A DNA stretch of 10,251 bases, taken from NCBI GenBank assembly GCA_018895675.1, contig JAHIOG010000105.1:1-10251 (forward strand). The letters are read 5' to 3'. Source of the stretch: a bacterium. GTDB taxonomy: Bacteria > Fidelibacterota > UBA2242. The notes below the pieces were generated by a model. The model worked only from the letters and a program-made list of their open reading frames with translations, was not told where the DNA came from and ran no database searches. A program made the position numbers and the translations under genes. Below, in pieces: positions 1 to 6,708 of the stretch (positions are counted from its first letter, which is position 1; every line of letters starts with the position of its first letter).

Positions 1-2126
1 AAAGGTTTCGCTATTACCCGGTCAATACCGCAGGACGCTATACGTTCCGGGTCGAGCTGGGTACCCCATCCGGTTATCATTACAACAATAGATTTTGGAT
101 CTCTGGCTTTAATCTCTTTTGAAAGGTCCCAGCCGGACATCTCGGGCATTCCGAGGTCGGTAAAAATAATATGAATATCCTTTTCATTATCCAGGATGTT
201 CAGCGCGTTTCGACCGGAATCCGCGGTCAGCACCGTATGTCCGCCAATTTTTAAAATATCATTAAGCAGTTCTCTGGGTTCGACTTCATCGTCGACGACA
301 AGTATTTTCGCGGTTTCCATTTCTTTCGCTTCAGGCGCCTTCTCTACTTGAGGCGCCGGAGGCGCCATTTGCACAGGAGACAAAGGAAGATTGATGGTTA
401 CAGTTGTTCCTACGCCCGGTTCACTCTGAATATTTATTTCGCCGTTATGTCTATGGATAATTCCATAGGTGACGCTCAATCCAAGCCCCGAGCCATTCAC
501 ACCGCGGGTTGTGAAGAATGGATCAAAAACCCTTTTTAAAATTTCCTCGTCCATTCCAGTGCCTTCATCCTGAATTGTAATTTTTACATGGTCAGAAATG
601 ATATCGCTTATGATTGTAATATTGCCACCCTCAGGCATGGCTTCAACGGCATTTAGAATCAGGTTGGTAAACACTTCCCGCATTTCCGAGGCGTTTGCTT
701 TTACCTGTGGATCCTGGTTGAAATTCGTTGTGATGTTTATTTTTAAACCTTTTTCATTGGCTTCATCATGCCAGCGTGTGCGGGTAAATTTTATAGAATC
801 TCGTACAGTTTCATTGATATTTATCGTATCGAATTTTTGGTCCGTTCTGACCCGGGTAAATTCCTGGATTCGTTTAATGGTAGCGGCGCCATCCAGGGCG
901 GCTTTTTCGATAACCTCAAGACCATATAAAATATCGGGTGCTTTTATATCCCGCTTTAACAATTGGGCTCTTCCAAGGATAGCGCTCAGCACGTTATTAA
1001 AATTATGAGCCACCCCGCCAGACATCTCACCTAAGGCGCGAATTTTTTCCGCCTGCTGGAATTTTTGCTCAATTTCCCGCCGTTCATTTTCAAGTTTTTT
1101 CATCTGGAGGATCTGAGAAATGTGATTGGCAAATAATTCAAGAGGCTTGACCGTTTCATCGCTTGGCTTCAATCCGCTTTTTGAGTCGTCGAGAGAGATC
1201 ATACCAATAAAATCTCTGGATTTATCTTTCAGCGCAACAAACAGGTTGTCTTCCCGGTGCCAGCGCCCTTTTCCCGGAGAATATTCTTTTTTACCGTAAT
1301 CAACGGCGCTCTGATCAAGAATATGTTTCATTGTATGAGGAATATAACAGGACTGATTCCCAAGCTTGACCCCTTGAGAAAATAATTTTACAACATGATC
1401 TTTTGTGATATAGGTCTGTTTTAAGCGCTTTAAAGTATCGTCGTCAACGCCTTTATGGCCGATGATATCTCGATATGGCGGATCCTCTTTAAAAGTGTAA
1501 AGGAGTAATCGGTTATAGTCGGATATTTCAACCACAGCGTCACTAATTTTCCGGAACTGTTCTTCGTTATTTTTGATAGTAATAATATCTGCGGATATTT
1601 GGCTGAATTGTTCCAGCTGAACCGTTAAAGACTTTATTCGTTCTTCTGACCGTTTTTGCTCGGTAATGTCTCTCTGTGTCCCCCAGGCCTGGACAAGCTG
1701 GTCATTTTCAATAATGCCAATGAAATTATTCAGAAATGTTTTTAGATTGCCGTAAGTATCCGGTTCATGGGACTCGCCACCAACAAGACAAAAACCACTG
1801 CGGATAAAACTTTTTAGATATTCAATGTTTCGTTCATCGGAAGGAACCAGAAGATCTTCCAGGCGAGTACCGATCAAATCCTCTTTTTTATCAAAACCGT
1901 ACATTTTAGCCATTGCATCATTGCATTCCACCAAAAAACCTGCAGCATAGATGCGACGGATTATTTCATCTTCCGGAAGATTGACAGGAATTGGTTCGGC
2001 GGTTTCAAAACACCAAATTCCCTCATCAGTATTATCCATAAACGCCCGGTAGCGACGTTCAAATTGAGAAAACTCATCTTTCAGAGCGTTTAATTGTTCC
2101 ATTGTTATATTTGTTTTATCGTTCAT
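1..2126 (-). CDS. Hybrid sensor histidine kinase, PAS-GAF-HisKA-HATPase-receiver (C-terminus cut by window edge)
   Basis: Reading leftward from ATG at 2126, the frame stays open for 708 codons to the window edge. A GAGGCGGAA ribosome site lies just upstream. Domains in order: PAS at about residues 23-158 (NTDEGIW start, RDITEQK end); a GAF-like sensor at about 170-345 (GMISLDDSKSG); a short coiled linker; HisKA with H-box GGVAHNFNN and phospho-acceptor His374; HATPase at about 478-582 with N-box Asn492, DEGTGM (G1), FFTTR (F box) and GSGLGL (G2). A proline/alanine/glutamate-rich linker leads to a receiver from about 605 with acidic Asp612/613, phospho-acceptor Asp657 (FTDLGMPEMSG) and Lys707 of the KP motif, where the window ends. 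All catalytic residues are present, so it should autophosphorylate and pass phosphate to its own receiver. No membrane segment is visible, suggesting a cytoplasmic sensor. The signal is unknown. It follows a degenerate kinase by 13 bp and is probably co-transcribed with it. Further C-terminal domains cannot be excluded. Confidence 0.93.
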   Translation of the reverse strand, partial: MNDKTNITMEQLNALKDEFSQFERRYRAFMDNTDEGIWCFETAEPIPVNLPEDEIIRRIYAAGFLVECNDAMAKMYGFDKKEDLIGTRLEDLLVPSDERNIEYLKSFIRSGFCLVGGESHEPDTYGNLKTFLNNFIGIIENDQLVQAWGTQRDITEQKRSEERIKSLTVQLEQFSQISADIITIKNNEEQFRKISDAVVEISDYNRLLLYTFKEDPPYRDIIGHKGVDDDTLKRLKQTYITKDHVVKLFSQGVKLGNQSCYIPHTMKHILDQSAVDYGKKEYSPGKGRWHREDNLFVALKDKSRDFIGMISLDDSKSGLKPSDETVKPLELFANHISQILQMKKLENERREIEQKFQQAEKIRALGEMSGGVAHNFNNVLSAILGRAQLLKRDIKAPDILYGLEVIEKAALDGAATIKRIQEFTRVRTDQKFDTININETVRDSIKFTRTRWHDEANEKGLKINITTNFNQDPQVKANASEMREVFTNLILNAVEAMPEGGNITIISDIISDHVKITIQDEGTGMDEEILKRVFDPFFTTRGVNGSGLGLSVTYGIIHRHNGEINIQSEPGVGTTVTINLPLSPVQMAPPAPQVEKAPEAKEMETAKILVVDDEVEPRELLNDILKIGGHTVLTADSGRNALNILDNEKDIHIIFTDLGMPEMSGWDLSKEIKARDPKSIVVMITGWGTQLDPERIASCGIDRVIAKP

Positions 2127-2139
2127 TTCCGCCTCTATC

Positions 2140-3198
2140 TTAATGGGGTATCTTAACCTGAAAAACTTTTCCCTCTTCAGTGTTTTTCATTATATCTATT
2201 GTGGCTTGGTACTTATGCAATATCCGGCTGGCATAATATAGATCGACGGGCTGTTTTCCCATGCGTTTCGATTGTTTTTCCGGTGGCGGTTCTGAAAATA
2301 TCGTTGCTAATTGCTTTTTATCAATAGGAGCGCCGGTGTCGGAAATATCAATATAAATAAATTGCGGATCGGCATACAGGGAAACGGAAAATGTTTTGAT
2401 GTCGGTATTTAGCATTGTGTCCAGGGAGAAATTTACAATGCTCATTAAGCCTGTTGAGAAGTCGCTATATGTACCCGTAATCATCGGTATACTTGCGCTC
2501 AGATCCAATTTTTTTTCAACGTTGTGTTTGTAAAACGGATCGGCTTCCAGGAAATCGAGTTCATAATGCAATAGGTCACTCAGATTGAGGGGAACCTCAT
2601 TCTGTATAAGCTCGTGATTACTTTTGAATGATAGAGTTGTGATCATTGAGTTGATACTCTGGGCTTGCGATTGAATAATGTCCAGACCCGGGATGTTGGG
2701 ATTTTTGGCTTTTAAGAGCTGAGCTCTGCCAATGATAACCGCAAGGGGATTATTAATGTTGTGAACAATTCCCGGGGCGAGGTGACCAAAAACGGAAAAA
2801 CGCTTTTCATTGCGCAGATCATTTTCCAACTGTGTGATCTCAATGTCTTTTCCGCTTGCCGAAGAGACAGGGTGTATAAAAAATATTATTGCCGGATCAC
2901 CGTTTTCGGTGATGGTTTTTGCAGGCGTTACTAATACCGAAACAGAGACGCCTCCGTGAGTCTGAAAATCCAGTCGTCCTTCTATTATCTCGACAGTCAG
3001 TAGTTGAGATAAAATTAGGCGCTGGTTATCGTTGTTTGGTATATAACTGGAAATCGAAGTGCCAATAAAATCCGTTTCAGGGAGAATTGCCAGAGCTTTA
3101 AATGCCGGATTGGCGTCAATTATTAATCCTTGAGCATCTAAAATTAGAGTTGGCAAAGGAGATTGTAAATAGATGTTTTTGTAGATCATTTCAGCCAT
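2140..3198 (-). CDS. PAS-domain histidine kinase-like protein with degenerate ATPase domain
   Basis: This 352-residue protein has an N-terminal PAS domain (about 5-112; LILDAQGLIIDANPAF), a short helical linker, and a HisKA dimerisation domain with H-box GIVHNINNPLA and candidate phospho-acceptor His146. The C-terminal region (about 245-352) lines up end to end with the HATPase domain of the neighbouring hybrid kinase, but key residues are lost. The Mg-binding Asn of the N-box aligns with Phe257 (an Asn sits one position earlier). G1 keeps only DTG at 287-289. The G2 glycines are replaced in the stretch around GKQPVDLYY (314-322). ATP hydrolysis therefore looks doubtful. No membrane segment is seen. 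The ATG at 3198 has no strong ribosome site, and ATG at 3189 is an alternative. The gene precedes the intact hybrid kinase by 13 bp. I infer a pseudokinase, or a docking or regulatory partner, for that kinase. It could instead be a highly diverged active kinase. Confidence 0.85.
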   Translation of the reverse strand: MAEMIYKNIYLQSPLPTLILDAQGLIIDANPAFKALAILPETDFIGTSISSYIPNNDNQRLILSQLLTVEIIEGRLDFQTHGGVSVSVLVTPAKTITENGDPAIIFFIHPVSSASGKDIEITQLENDLRNEKRFSVFGHLAPGIVHNINNPLAVIIGRAQLLKAKNPNIPGLDIIQSQAQSINSMITTLSFKSNHELIQNEVPLNLSDLLHYELDFLEADPFYKHNVEKKLDLSASIPMITGTYSDFSTGLMSIVNFSLDTMLNTDIKTFSVSLYADPQFIYIDISDTGAPIDKKQLATIFSEPPPEKQSKRMGKQPVDLYYASRILHKYQATIDIMKNTEEGKVFQVKIPH

Positions 3199-3452
3199 TC
3201 AGATTTTTCAAGACGAGAGAGATTTCATTTATATTTTGTAGCAGTCTGAACATAGAGACACTAAAACTGCCGGGAACTTTCTTACCATTAATTCCCATTA
3301 CTACTTCTGTAATATAAAGCAATCAAAACGTTTCTGAAAAGATTTATTTTGGAACCATCTAAAAATTTTTTATTGTTAATATTCAGTTGTTTTTCATGGA
3401 ATCTTATTTATAAATATGTTAAACTTTCTTGTTATTTCTTCAAGAAAAACTG
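3199..3452. other. Divergent AT-rich intergenic region between kinase operon and FAD dehydrogenase
   Basis: This spacer separates genes transcribed away from each other, so it should hold promoters for both directions. On the minus strand a weak candidate is TTGATT (plus 3321-3326) followed after 17 bp by TAGTAA (plus 3298-3303), which would give a leader of about 90 nt to the PAS-kinase start. The -10 match is poor. An 8-bp palindrome AAACGTTT lies at 3326-3333, overlapping that -35. The remainder is runs of A and T with no small gene or stable hairpin that I can support. Confidence 0.5.
3387..3414 (+). promoter_or_regulatory. Candidate promoter for the FAD-dependent dehydrogenase
   Basis: TTGTTT (3387-3392) and TATAAA (3409-3414) are 16 bp apart and would place the transcript start near 3421, about 30 nt before the ATG at 3453. 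The region is very AT-rich, so chance matches are easy. The call rests on spacing and position only. Confidence 0.35.
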
Positions 3453-4802
3453 ATGAGCAAAATGAAAAATATTTACGATGTTATTTTAATTGGAGCCGGA
3501 TCCGCGGGTTTGTTTGCTGCGAATCGTCTGGCAGGGAGTGGATTAAAGGTGCTTGTCATTGACAGGGGCGACGAACCGGAAAAGCGCAAAGATATGAATT
3601 TTGGGGTCGGGGGTGCCGGCACATTTTCCGACGGCAAGCTGAATTTAAGTCACCGGATCGGTGGCGATCCGTCAAGTTTTGGAAGGAGCGCATCGGAAGT
3701 AGAAGAATATATTGAATTGGTTGATGATATTTTTACCGAAATAGGAGTCGCGGGCGGATATACCGGGACAAATGATAAATCTTTCCAGGAATTGATGCGG
3801 AAAGCTCATGCTGTAGGCGTCGACTTTATTTATGCCAAACAGCGCCACATCGGTACAGACCGGCTGCATGTTATCACTAATCGCTTCTATCAGCGGCTGG
3901 TTAAAAAAGGAATTTCGTTTCGGGTTAATACCCGCATTCGGTCAATTGATTATCAGGACAATATCTTCATTCTATCCAATGAAAAGGAACAGTTCCGGGC
4001 AGAGTCGATTATTGCGGCGCCCGGTAGAGCCGGGGCATATTGGTTACGCGAGCAGGCAAAAAAGCTGAGCATAAAAAATATGTATGGACCAATCGATGTC
4101 GGAGTGCGCGTGGAGTTTCCGGCTGATATATACAGCGAAATTGCAAAAATCATGTATGACGCTAAATTTCGGTTATATACAAAGTCCTACGACGACCTTG
4201 TGCGAACATTCTGCACCAATCCCAATGGATATATTGTTAAGGAAGAGTTTGATGATTTCGTTCTCGTCAACGGACACGCCAAATGGAATTCTAAAACGAA
4301 CAACACGAATTTTGCGCTGCTATCCAGAGTCACTCTGACTGACCCGGTGGAAGACACAACGAAATATGGACGGGATATTGCCCGCCTGGCAACGACTATC
4401 GGCGGAGGAAAACCGATTCTTCAGCGCTTGACGGATTTTGTTTCCGGACGCCGTTCAACCTGGGATCGAATTGCCAAATCGGCTATTACACCGACATTGA
4501 CCGATGTTACGCCCGGTGATATTGCCATGGCATTTCCTCAGCGTATAGTCACCAATCTGATGGAAGGATTGAGCGTATTAAATCAGATCATCTCAGGGCT
4601 CCAATCGAACAGTACGTTGCTATATGCCCCCGAGATAAAATTTTATGACACAAAATATACTGTGACACCCAACCTCGAGACGAATGTTAATAATTTTTTC
4701 GTTGCGGGCGACGCAAGCGGACACAGCCGAGGTATTATTTATTCGGCGGTGACCGGTATTTTTGCGGCAGAAGGGGTCTTAAAAAATCTTGGTAAATATT
4801 AA
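3453..4802 (+). CDS. FAD-dependent dehydrogenase of the COG2509 type, function unknown
   Basis: The 449-residue product opens with a Rossmann dinucleotide-binding fold: IGAGSAG at residues 13-19 binds the FAD pyrophosphate and Asp37 ends the second strand. It then has the hallmark stretch GVGGAGTFSDGKLN (51-64), typical of the COG2509 NAD(P)/FAD-dependent oxidoreductases. The C-terminus carries the second FAD motif, VAGDASG with Asp420, followed by GHSRGI and a helix of the FAD-contacting type. Length is normal for the family and no signal peptide or membrane segment is visible, so it is likely cytoplasmic. Substrate and electron partner are unknown in this family as far as I know. I chose ATG 3453; ATG 3462 is equally possible, and the in-frame TTG at 3429 has no ribosome site. 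The stop TAA at 4800-4802 lies inside the first inverted-repeat arm of the spacer downstream. It is transcribed divergently from the kinase operon. Confidence 0.85.
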   Translation: MSKMKNIYDVILIGAGSAGLFAANRLAGSGLKVLVIDRGDEPEKRKDMNFGVGGAGTFSDGKLNLSHRIGGDPSSFGRSASEVEEYIELVDDIFTEIGVAGGYTGTNDKSFQELMRKAHAVGVDFIYAKQRHIGTDRLHVITNRFYQRLVKKGISFRVNTRIRSIDYQDNIFILSNEKEQFRAESIIAAPGRAGAYWLREQAKKLSIKNMYGPIDVGVRVEFPADIYSEIAKIMYDAKFRLYTKSYDDLVRTFCTNPNGYIVKEEFDDFVLVNGHAKWNSKTNNTNFALLSRVTLTDPVEDTTKYGRDIARLATTIGGGKPILQRLTDFVSGRRSTWDRIAKSAITPTLTDVTPGDIAMAFPQRIVTNLMEGLSVLNQIISGLQSNSTLLYAPEIKFYDTKYTVTPNLETNVNNFFVAGDASGHSRGIIYSAVTGIFAAEGVLKNLGKY

Positions 4803-4937
4803 CCCTACTACGTAACTTGTCCCAAAGGGAATCTTCGATAAAATTTAATATACCAAATGTAGTATTTATCCCGACGGGTCGGGACTAGTTGGAACTATAT
4901 ATCGCATCATATTTCCTAAATGACGTTGTAGGGTTAA
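4799..4937. repeat. Palindrome-rich spacer bounded by TTAA inverted repeats (possible MITE-like element)
   Basis: The ends are a perfect 10-bp inverted repeat: TTAACCCTAC at 4799-4808 and GTAGGGTTAA at 4928-4937. Similarity continues inward as ACGT-containing sequence, about 17 of 20 positions matching overall. Between them lie three further palindromes: TCCCAAAGGGA (4820-4830), TCCCGACGGGTCGGGA (4869-4884, 7-bp arms around GG) and TAGTTGGAACTA (4886-4897). None is followed by a T run, so a simple Rho-independent terminator is unlikely. The TTAA at both ends could be a target duplication of a small non-autonomous element, or the whole could be a folded RNA or regulatory region between the two genes. 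TTGTCC (4817-4822) and TAAAAT (4839-4844), 16 bp apart, could also be a promoter for the next gene. The repeats are seen directly; the mobile-element reading is inference. Confidence 0.45.
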
Positions 4938-4948
4938 CAGAGGAGAAG

Positions 4949-6091
4949 ATGGCTGAGTTATTGACAGAGCAAAAATCGATGCGGTTGGTTTCACTGGATG
5001 TGTTTCGCGGGGCAACCATTGCTTTTATGATTACAGTAAACAACCCTGGCAGCTGGAGTCATATTTATGCTCCGCTCTGTCATGCAAAATGGTTTGGATG
5101 TACTCCCACGGATCTGGTTTTCCCATTCTTCCTTTTTATTGTCGGTGTTGCCATGTGGTTTGCCTTTGCCAAGTTTGATCACAAACTCACCCCGGAAGCG
5201 GGCAAAAAGATTCTGAAGCGTACGCTTCTGATTTTTCTTATCGGTCTTGTTTTGAATATGCTCCGACCTGCGGATAGTTTTGTGGAAATTTTTACAAAGT
5301 GGAGAATTCTTGGTGTTCTTCAACGGATTGCATTATGCTACGGAATCGCCTCAGTGCTTGTTCTTACACTGGAAAAAAAGAAAGTCGCCTGGATTTCCGG
5401 AATTATGTTGGTTTTTTACTGGCTTCTACTGGCGGCAACCGGCGGTTTTGAAATTGAAAACACCCTGGCTCGTCGTTTTGATCTATGGATAATGGGAGCA
5501 AATCATGTGTACCATGGGCATGAGTATGGGATGCCATTTGATCCGGAAGGGCTTCTTAGTACGATCCCGGCAATCGTTACTGTTATTCTCGGCTATTTTA
5601 CAGGCAGTATGATCAGATCCGAACCGGACCAGAAAAAAGTTGTAAAGAAACTGATTGGAAGAGGTATCGTGTTTGCACTGGGCGGTTTGTTATGGGGTCT
5701 GTTCTTTCCCATTGGCAAGCCCATCTGGACAAGTTCTTACGTTCTGTATTCCGGTGGTCTGGCAATGCTCTGTCTGGGTATCGCTATTCTGTTTATTGAC
5801 GTGTTGGGTTACAAAACATGGACGAAACCATTTGTTGTATTTGGCGCAAACCCCCTGTTCATTTTCGTGCTTTCCGGGCTGGTTGCAAAAACAATGGTGT
5901 ACCTGGCGCGCTGGCATGATGTGACCGGCAAACTGGTTACTCTAAAAGCATGGTTATATACGAGTATTTTTGTTCCTCTCACCGGAGGCAGTCAGATTAA
6001 CGGCTCGCTGCTCTTTGCGCTTACATTGATCGCCATGTACTGGTTGATTGCAGACATTTTATATAAGAAGAGAATTTTTATTAAAATATAA
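4949..6091 (+). CDS. Membrane acyltransferase, heparan-alpha-glucosaminide N-acetyltransferase-like (DUF5009/NagX type)
   Basis: The 380-residue protein is strongly hydrophobic, with about ten predicted membrane segments. It begins with the family signature RLVSLDVFRG (12-21), then NNPGSWSHIY (31-40) and HAKWFGCTPTDLVFPFF (45-61). In human HGSNAT the histidine in the matching KHASWNG motif is the residue acetylated during transfer of acetyl from cytosolic acetyl-CoA across the membrane. His45 is its likely counterpart here. Length fits the bacterial family (about 370-400). The ATG at 4949 is preceded by AGAGGAG, close to but compatible with initiation. ATG 4979 would still keep the signature. 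An upstream TTG at 4889 would read through the palindromic spacer and is not credible. The substrate is probably an amino sugar or cell-envelope glycan, which is inferred from the family. The GAF reductase follows after a short gap, possibly in the same transcript. Confidence 0.85.
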   Translation: MAELLTEQKSMRLVSLDVFRGATIAFMITVNNPGSWSHIYAPLCHAKWFGCTPTDLVFPFFLFIVGVAMWFAFAKFDHKLTPEAGKKILKRTLLIFLIGLVLNMLRPADSFVEIFTKWRILGVLQRIALCYGIASVLVLTLEKKKVAWISGIMLVFYWLLLAATGGFEIENTLARRFDLWIMGANHVYHGHEYGMPFDPEGLLSTIPAIVTVILGYFTGSMIRSEPDQKKVVKKLIGRGIVFALGGLLWGLFFPIGKPIWTSSYVLYSGGLAMLCLGIAILFIDVLGYKTWTKPFVVFGANPLFIFVLSGLVAKTMVYLARWHDVTGKLVTLKAWLYTSIFVPLTGGSQINGSLLFALTLIAMYWLIADILYKKRIFIKI

Positions 6092-6101
6092 TTTAAAGAA
6101 T

Positions 6102-6116
6102 AGAGGAAAAGATATT
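6102..6116 (+). promoter_or_regulatory. Ribosome binding site and ATT initiation codon of the GAF reductase
   Basis: AGAGG at 6102-6106 sits 7 nt before ATT at 6114-6116, the only start-like codon in frame near the expected N-terminus. The in-frame TTG at 6048 lies inside the previous gene and has no ribosome site. ATG at 6128 is out of frame and stops after five codons. AUU starts are rare but known (infC, pcnB in E. coli). Alternatively, one extra G in GGG at 6137-6139 has broken a frame starting at ATG 6128. Confidence 0.45.
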
Positions 6117-6575
6117 AGAAGAAAAAAATGTTTTCCGGGCACTGAATCTATTCAGAAAATTATCCTGTCATCACAAACACGCGATGAAAAGCTGCTGAAT
6201 ATTTGTCGATTATTAAAGGATGCGCTACTCTACTACGACTGGGTAGGGTTTTATATGGCCGAACAAAGTAAACAAGAATTGGTTCTCGGACCTTATGTTG
6301 GAGCTCCAACCGAGCATGTCCGTATTCCGTATGGAAAAGGGATTTGTGGCCAGGCAGCTGAAAATCGGGAGACCATTATCGTTCAGGATATATCCGGTCA
6401 AACGAACTATTTGTCATGCAGCAATGACGTGCGCTCGGAAATTGTGGTTCCGGTATTTAAAGATGGTCGATTTGTCGCTGAATTGGATATAGATTCACAT
6501 GAACTTAATCCGTTTAGCGAGGAGGATAAAAAATATCTGGAGCTGGTTTGCAGGCGTGTTTCCGTGCTTTTTTAA
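6114..6575 (+). CDS. GAF-domain protein, free methionine-(R)-sulfoxide reductase family (MsrC/YebR-like)
   Basis: The product, 153 residues from the proposed ATT start, is a single GAF domain with the family hallmarks YDWVGFYM (41-48), RIPYGKGICG (70-79) and RSEIVVPVF, followed by LDIDSHELNPF. E. coli fRMsr uses Cys84, Cys94 and Cys118. Spacing maps Cys78 here to Cys94 and Cys102 (LSCS) to the catalytic Cys118, while the Cys84 position is His68. The catalytic and one resolving cysteine therefore remain, and reduction of free methionine-R-sulfoxide is plausible. My recollection is that relatives in the FCB group share this TEHxRIP variant. The protein should be cytoplasmic. Length and the position of the first conserved helix match the family only if translation starts near 6114. 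The start is the odd point: see the separate entry. It lies 22 bp after the acyltransferase and may share its transcript. Confidence 0.8.
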   Translation: MRRKKCFPGTESIQKIILSSQTRDEKLLNICRLLKDALLYYDWVGFYMAEQSKQELVLGPYVGAPTEHVRIPYGKGICGQAAENRETIIVQDISGQTNYLSCSNDVRSEIVVPVFKDGRFVAELDIDSHELNPFSEEDKKYLELVCRRVSVLF

Positions 6576-6580
6576 AATCC

Positions 6581-6608
6581 ATTAAATCTTGAAACAATTT
6601 GATTTAAT
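6581..6608. repeat. 8-bp inverted repeat upstream of the S41 protease (possible operator)
   Basis: ATTAAATC (6581-6588) and GATTTAAT (6601-6608) are perfect inverted copies 12 bp apart. The repeat ends 6 bp before a TATACT -10 element, where a repressor or activator could bind. It could also form a weak AT-only hairpin just after the stop of the GAF gene, but no T run follows, so a terminator role is unlikely. Confidence 0.35.
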
Positions 6609-6620
6609 AGGTGTTATACT
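6589..6620 (+). promoter_or_regulatory. Candidate extended -10 promoter for the S41 protease gene
   Basis: TATACT at 6615-6620 is preceded by TG at 6612-6613, forming an extended -10 element (TGnTATACT). The best -35, TTGAAA at 6589-6594, is 20 bp away, longer than ideal, but extended -10 promoters tolerate this. The transcript would start near 6627 with a leader of about 80 nt. The region is AT-rich, so this is tentative. Confidence 0.4.
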
Positions 6621-6708
6621 GATAGAATTTTTGCAAATTTAGATATGTTTTAAATGTTAAGCCGAGACACTCAATGAAGATTCGAAAAATGAGCAAAGGA
6701 ATGTAACC

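Noticed and set aside
598..1008. Plus-strand open frame of 136 codons opposite the hybrid kinase
   Set aside because: It is antisense to the HisKA/HATPase region of a clear kinase, has no ribosome site and encodes no recognisable protein.
4869..4884. Rho-independent terminator
   Set aside because: The hairpin arms are good but the loop is only two bases and no T run follows on either strand.
4799..4937. True piggyBac transposon
   Set aside because: TTAACCC ends recall piggyBac, but there is no transposase and the sequence is only 139 bp; end similarity of this size is too weak to name a family.
4889..4948. TTG start extending the membrane acyltransferase by 20 residues
   Set aside because: The extension reads through the palindromic spacer, has no ribosome site, and the family begins near the ATG at 4949 preceded by AGAGGAG.
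6048..6113. TTG start for the GAF reductase inside the acyltransferase gene
   Set aside because: No ribosome site precedes it and the added 22 residues are lysine/arginine-rich sequence unlike the family N-terminus.
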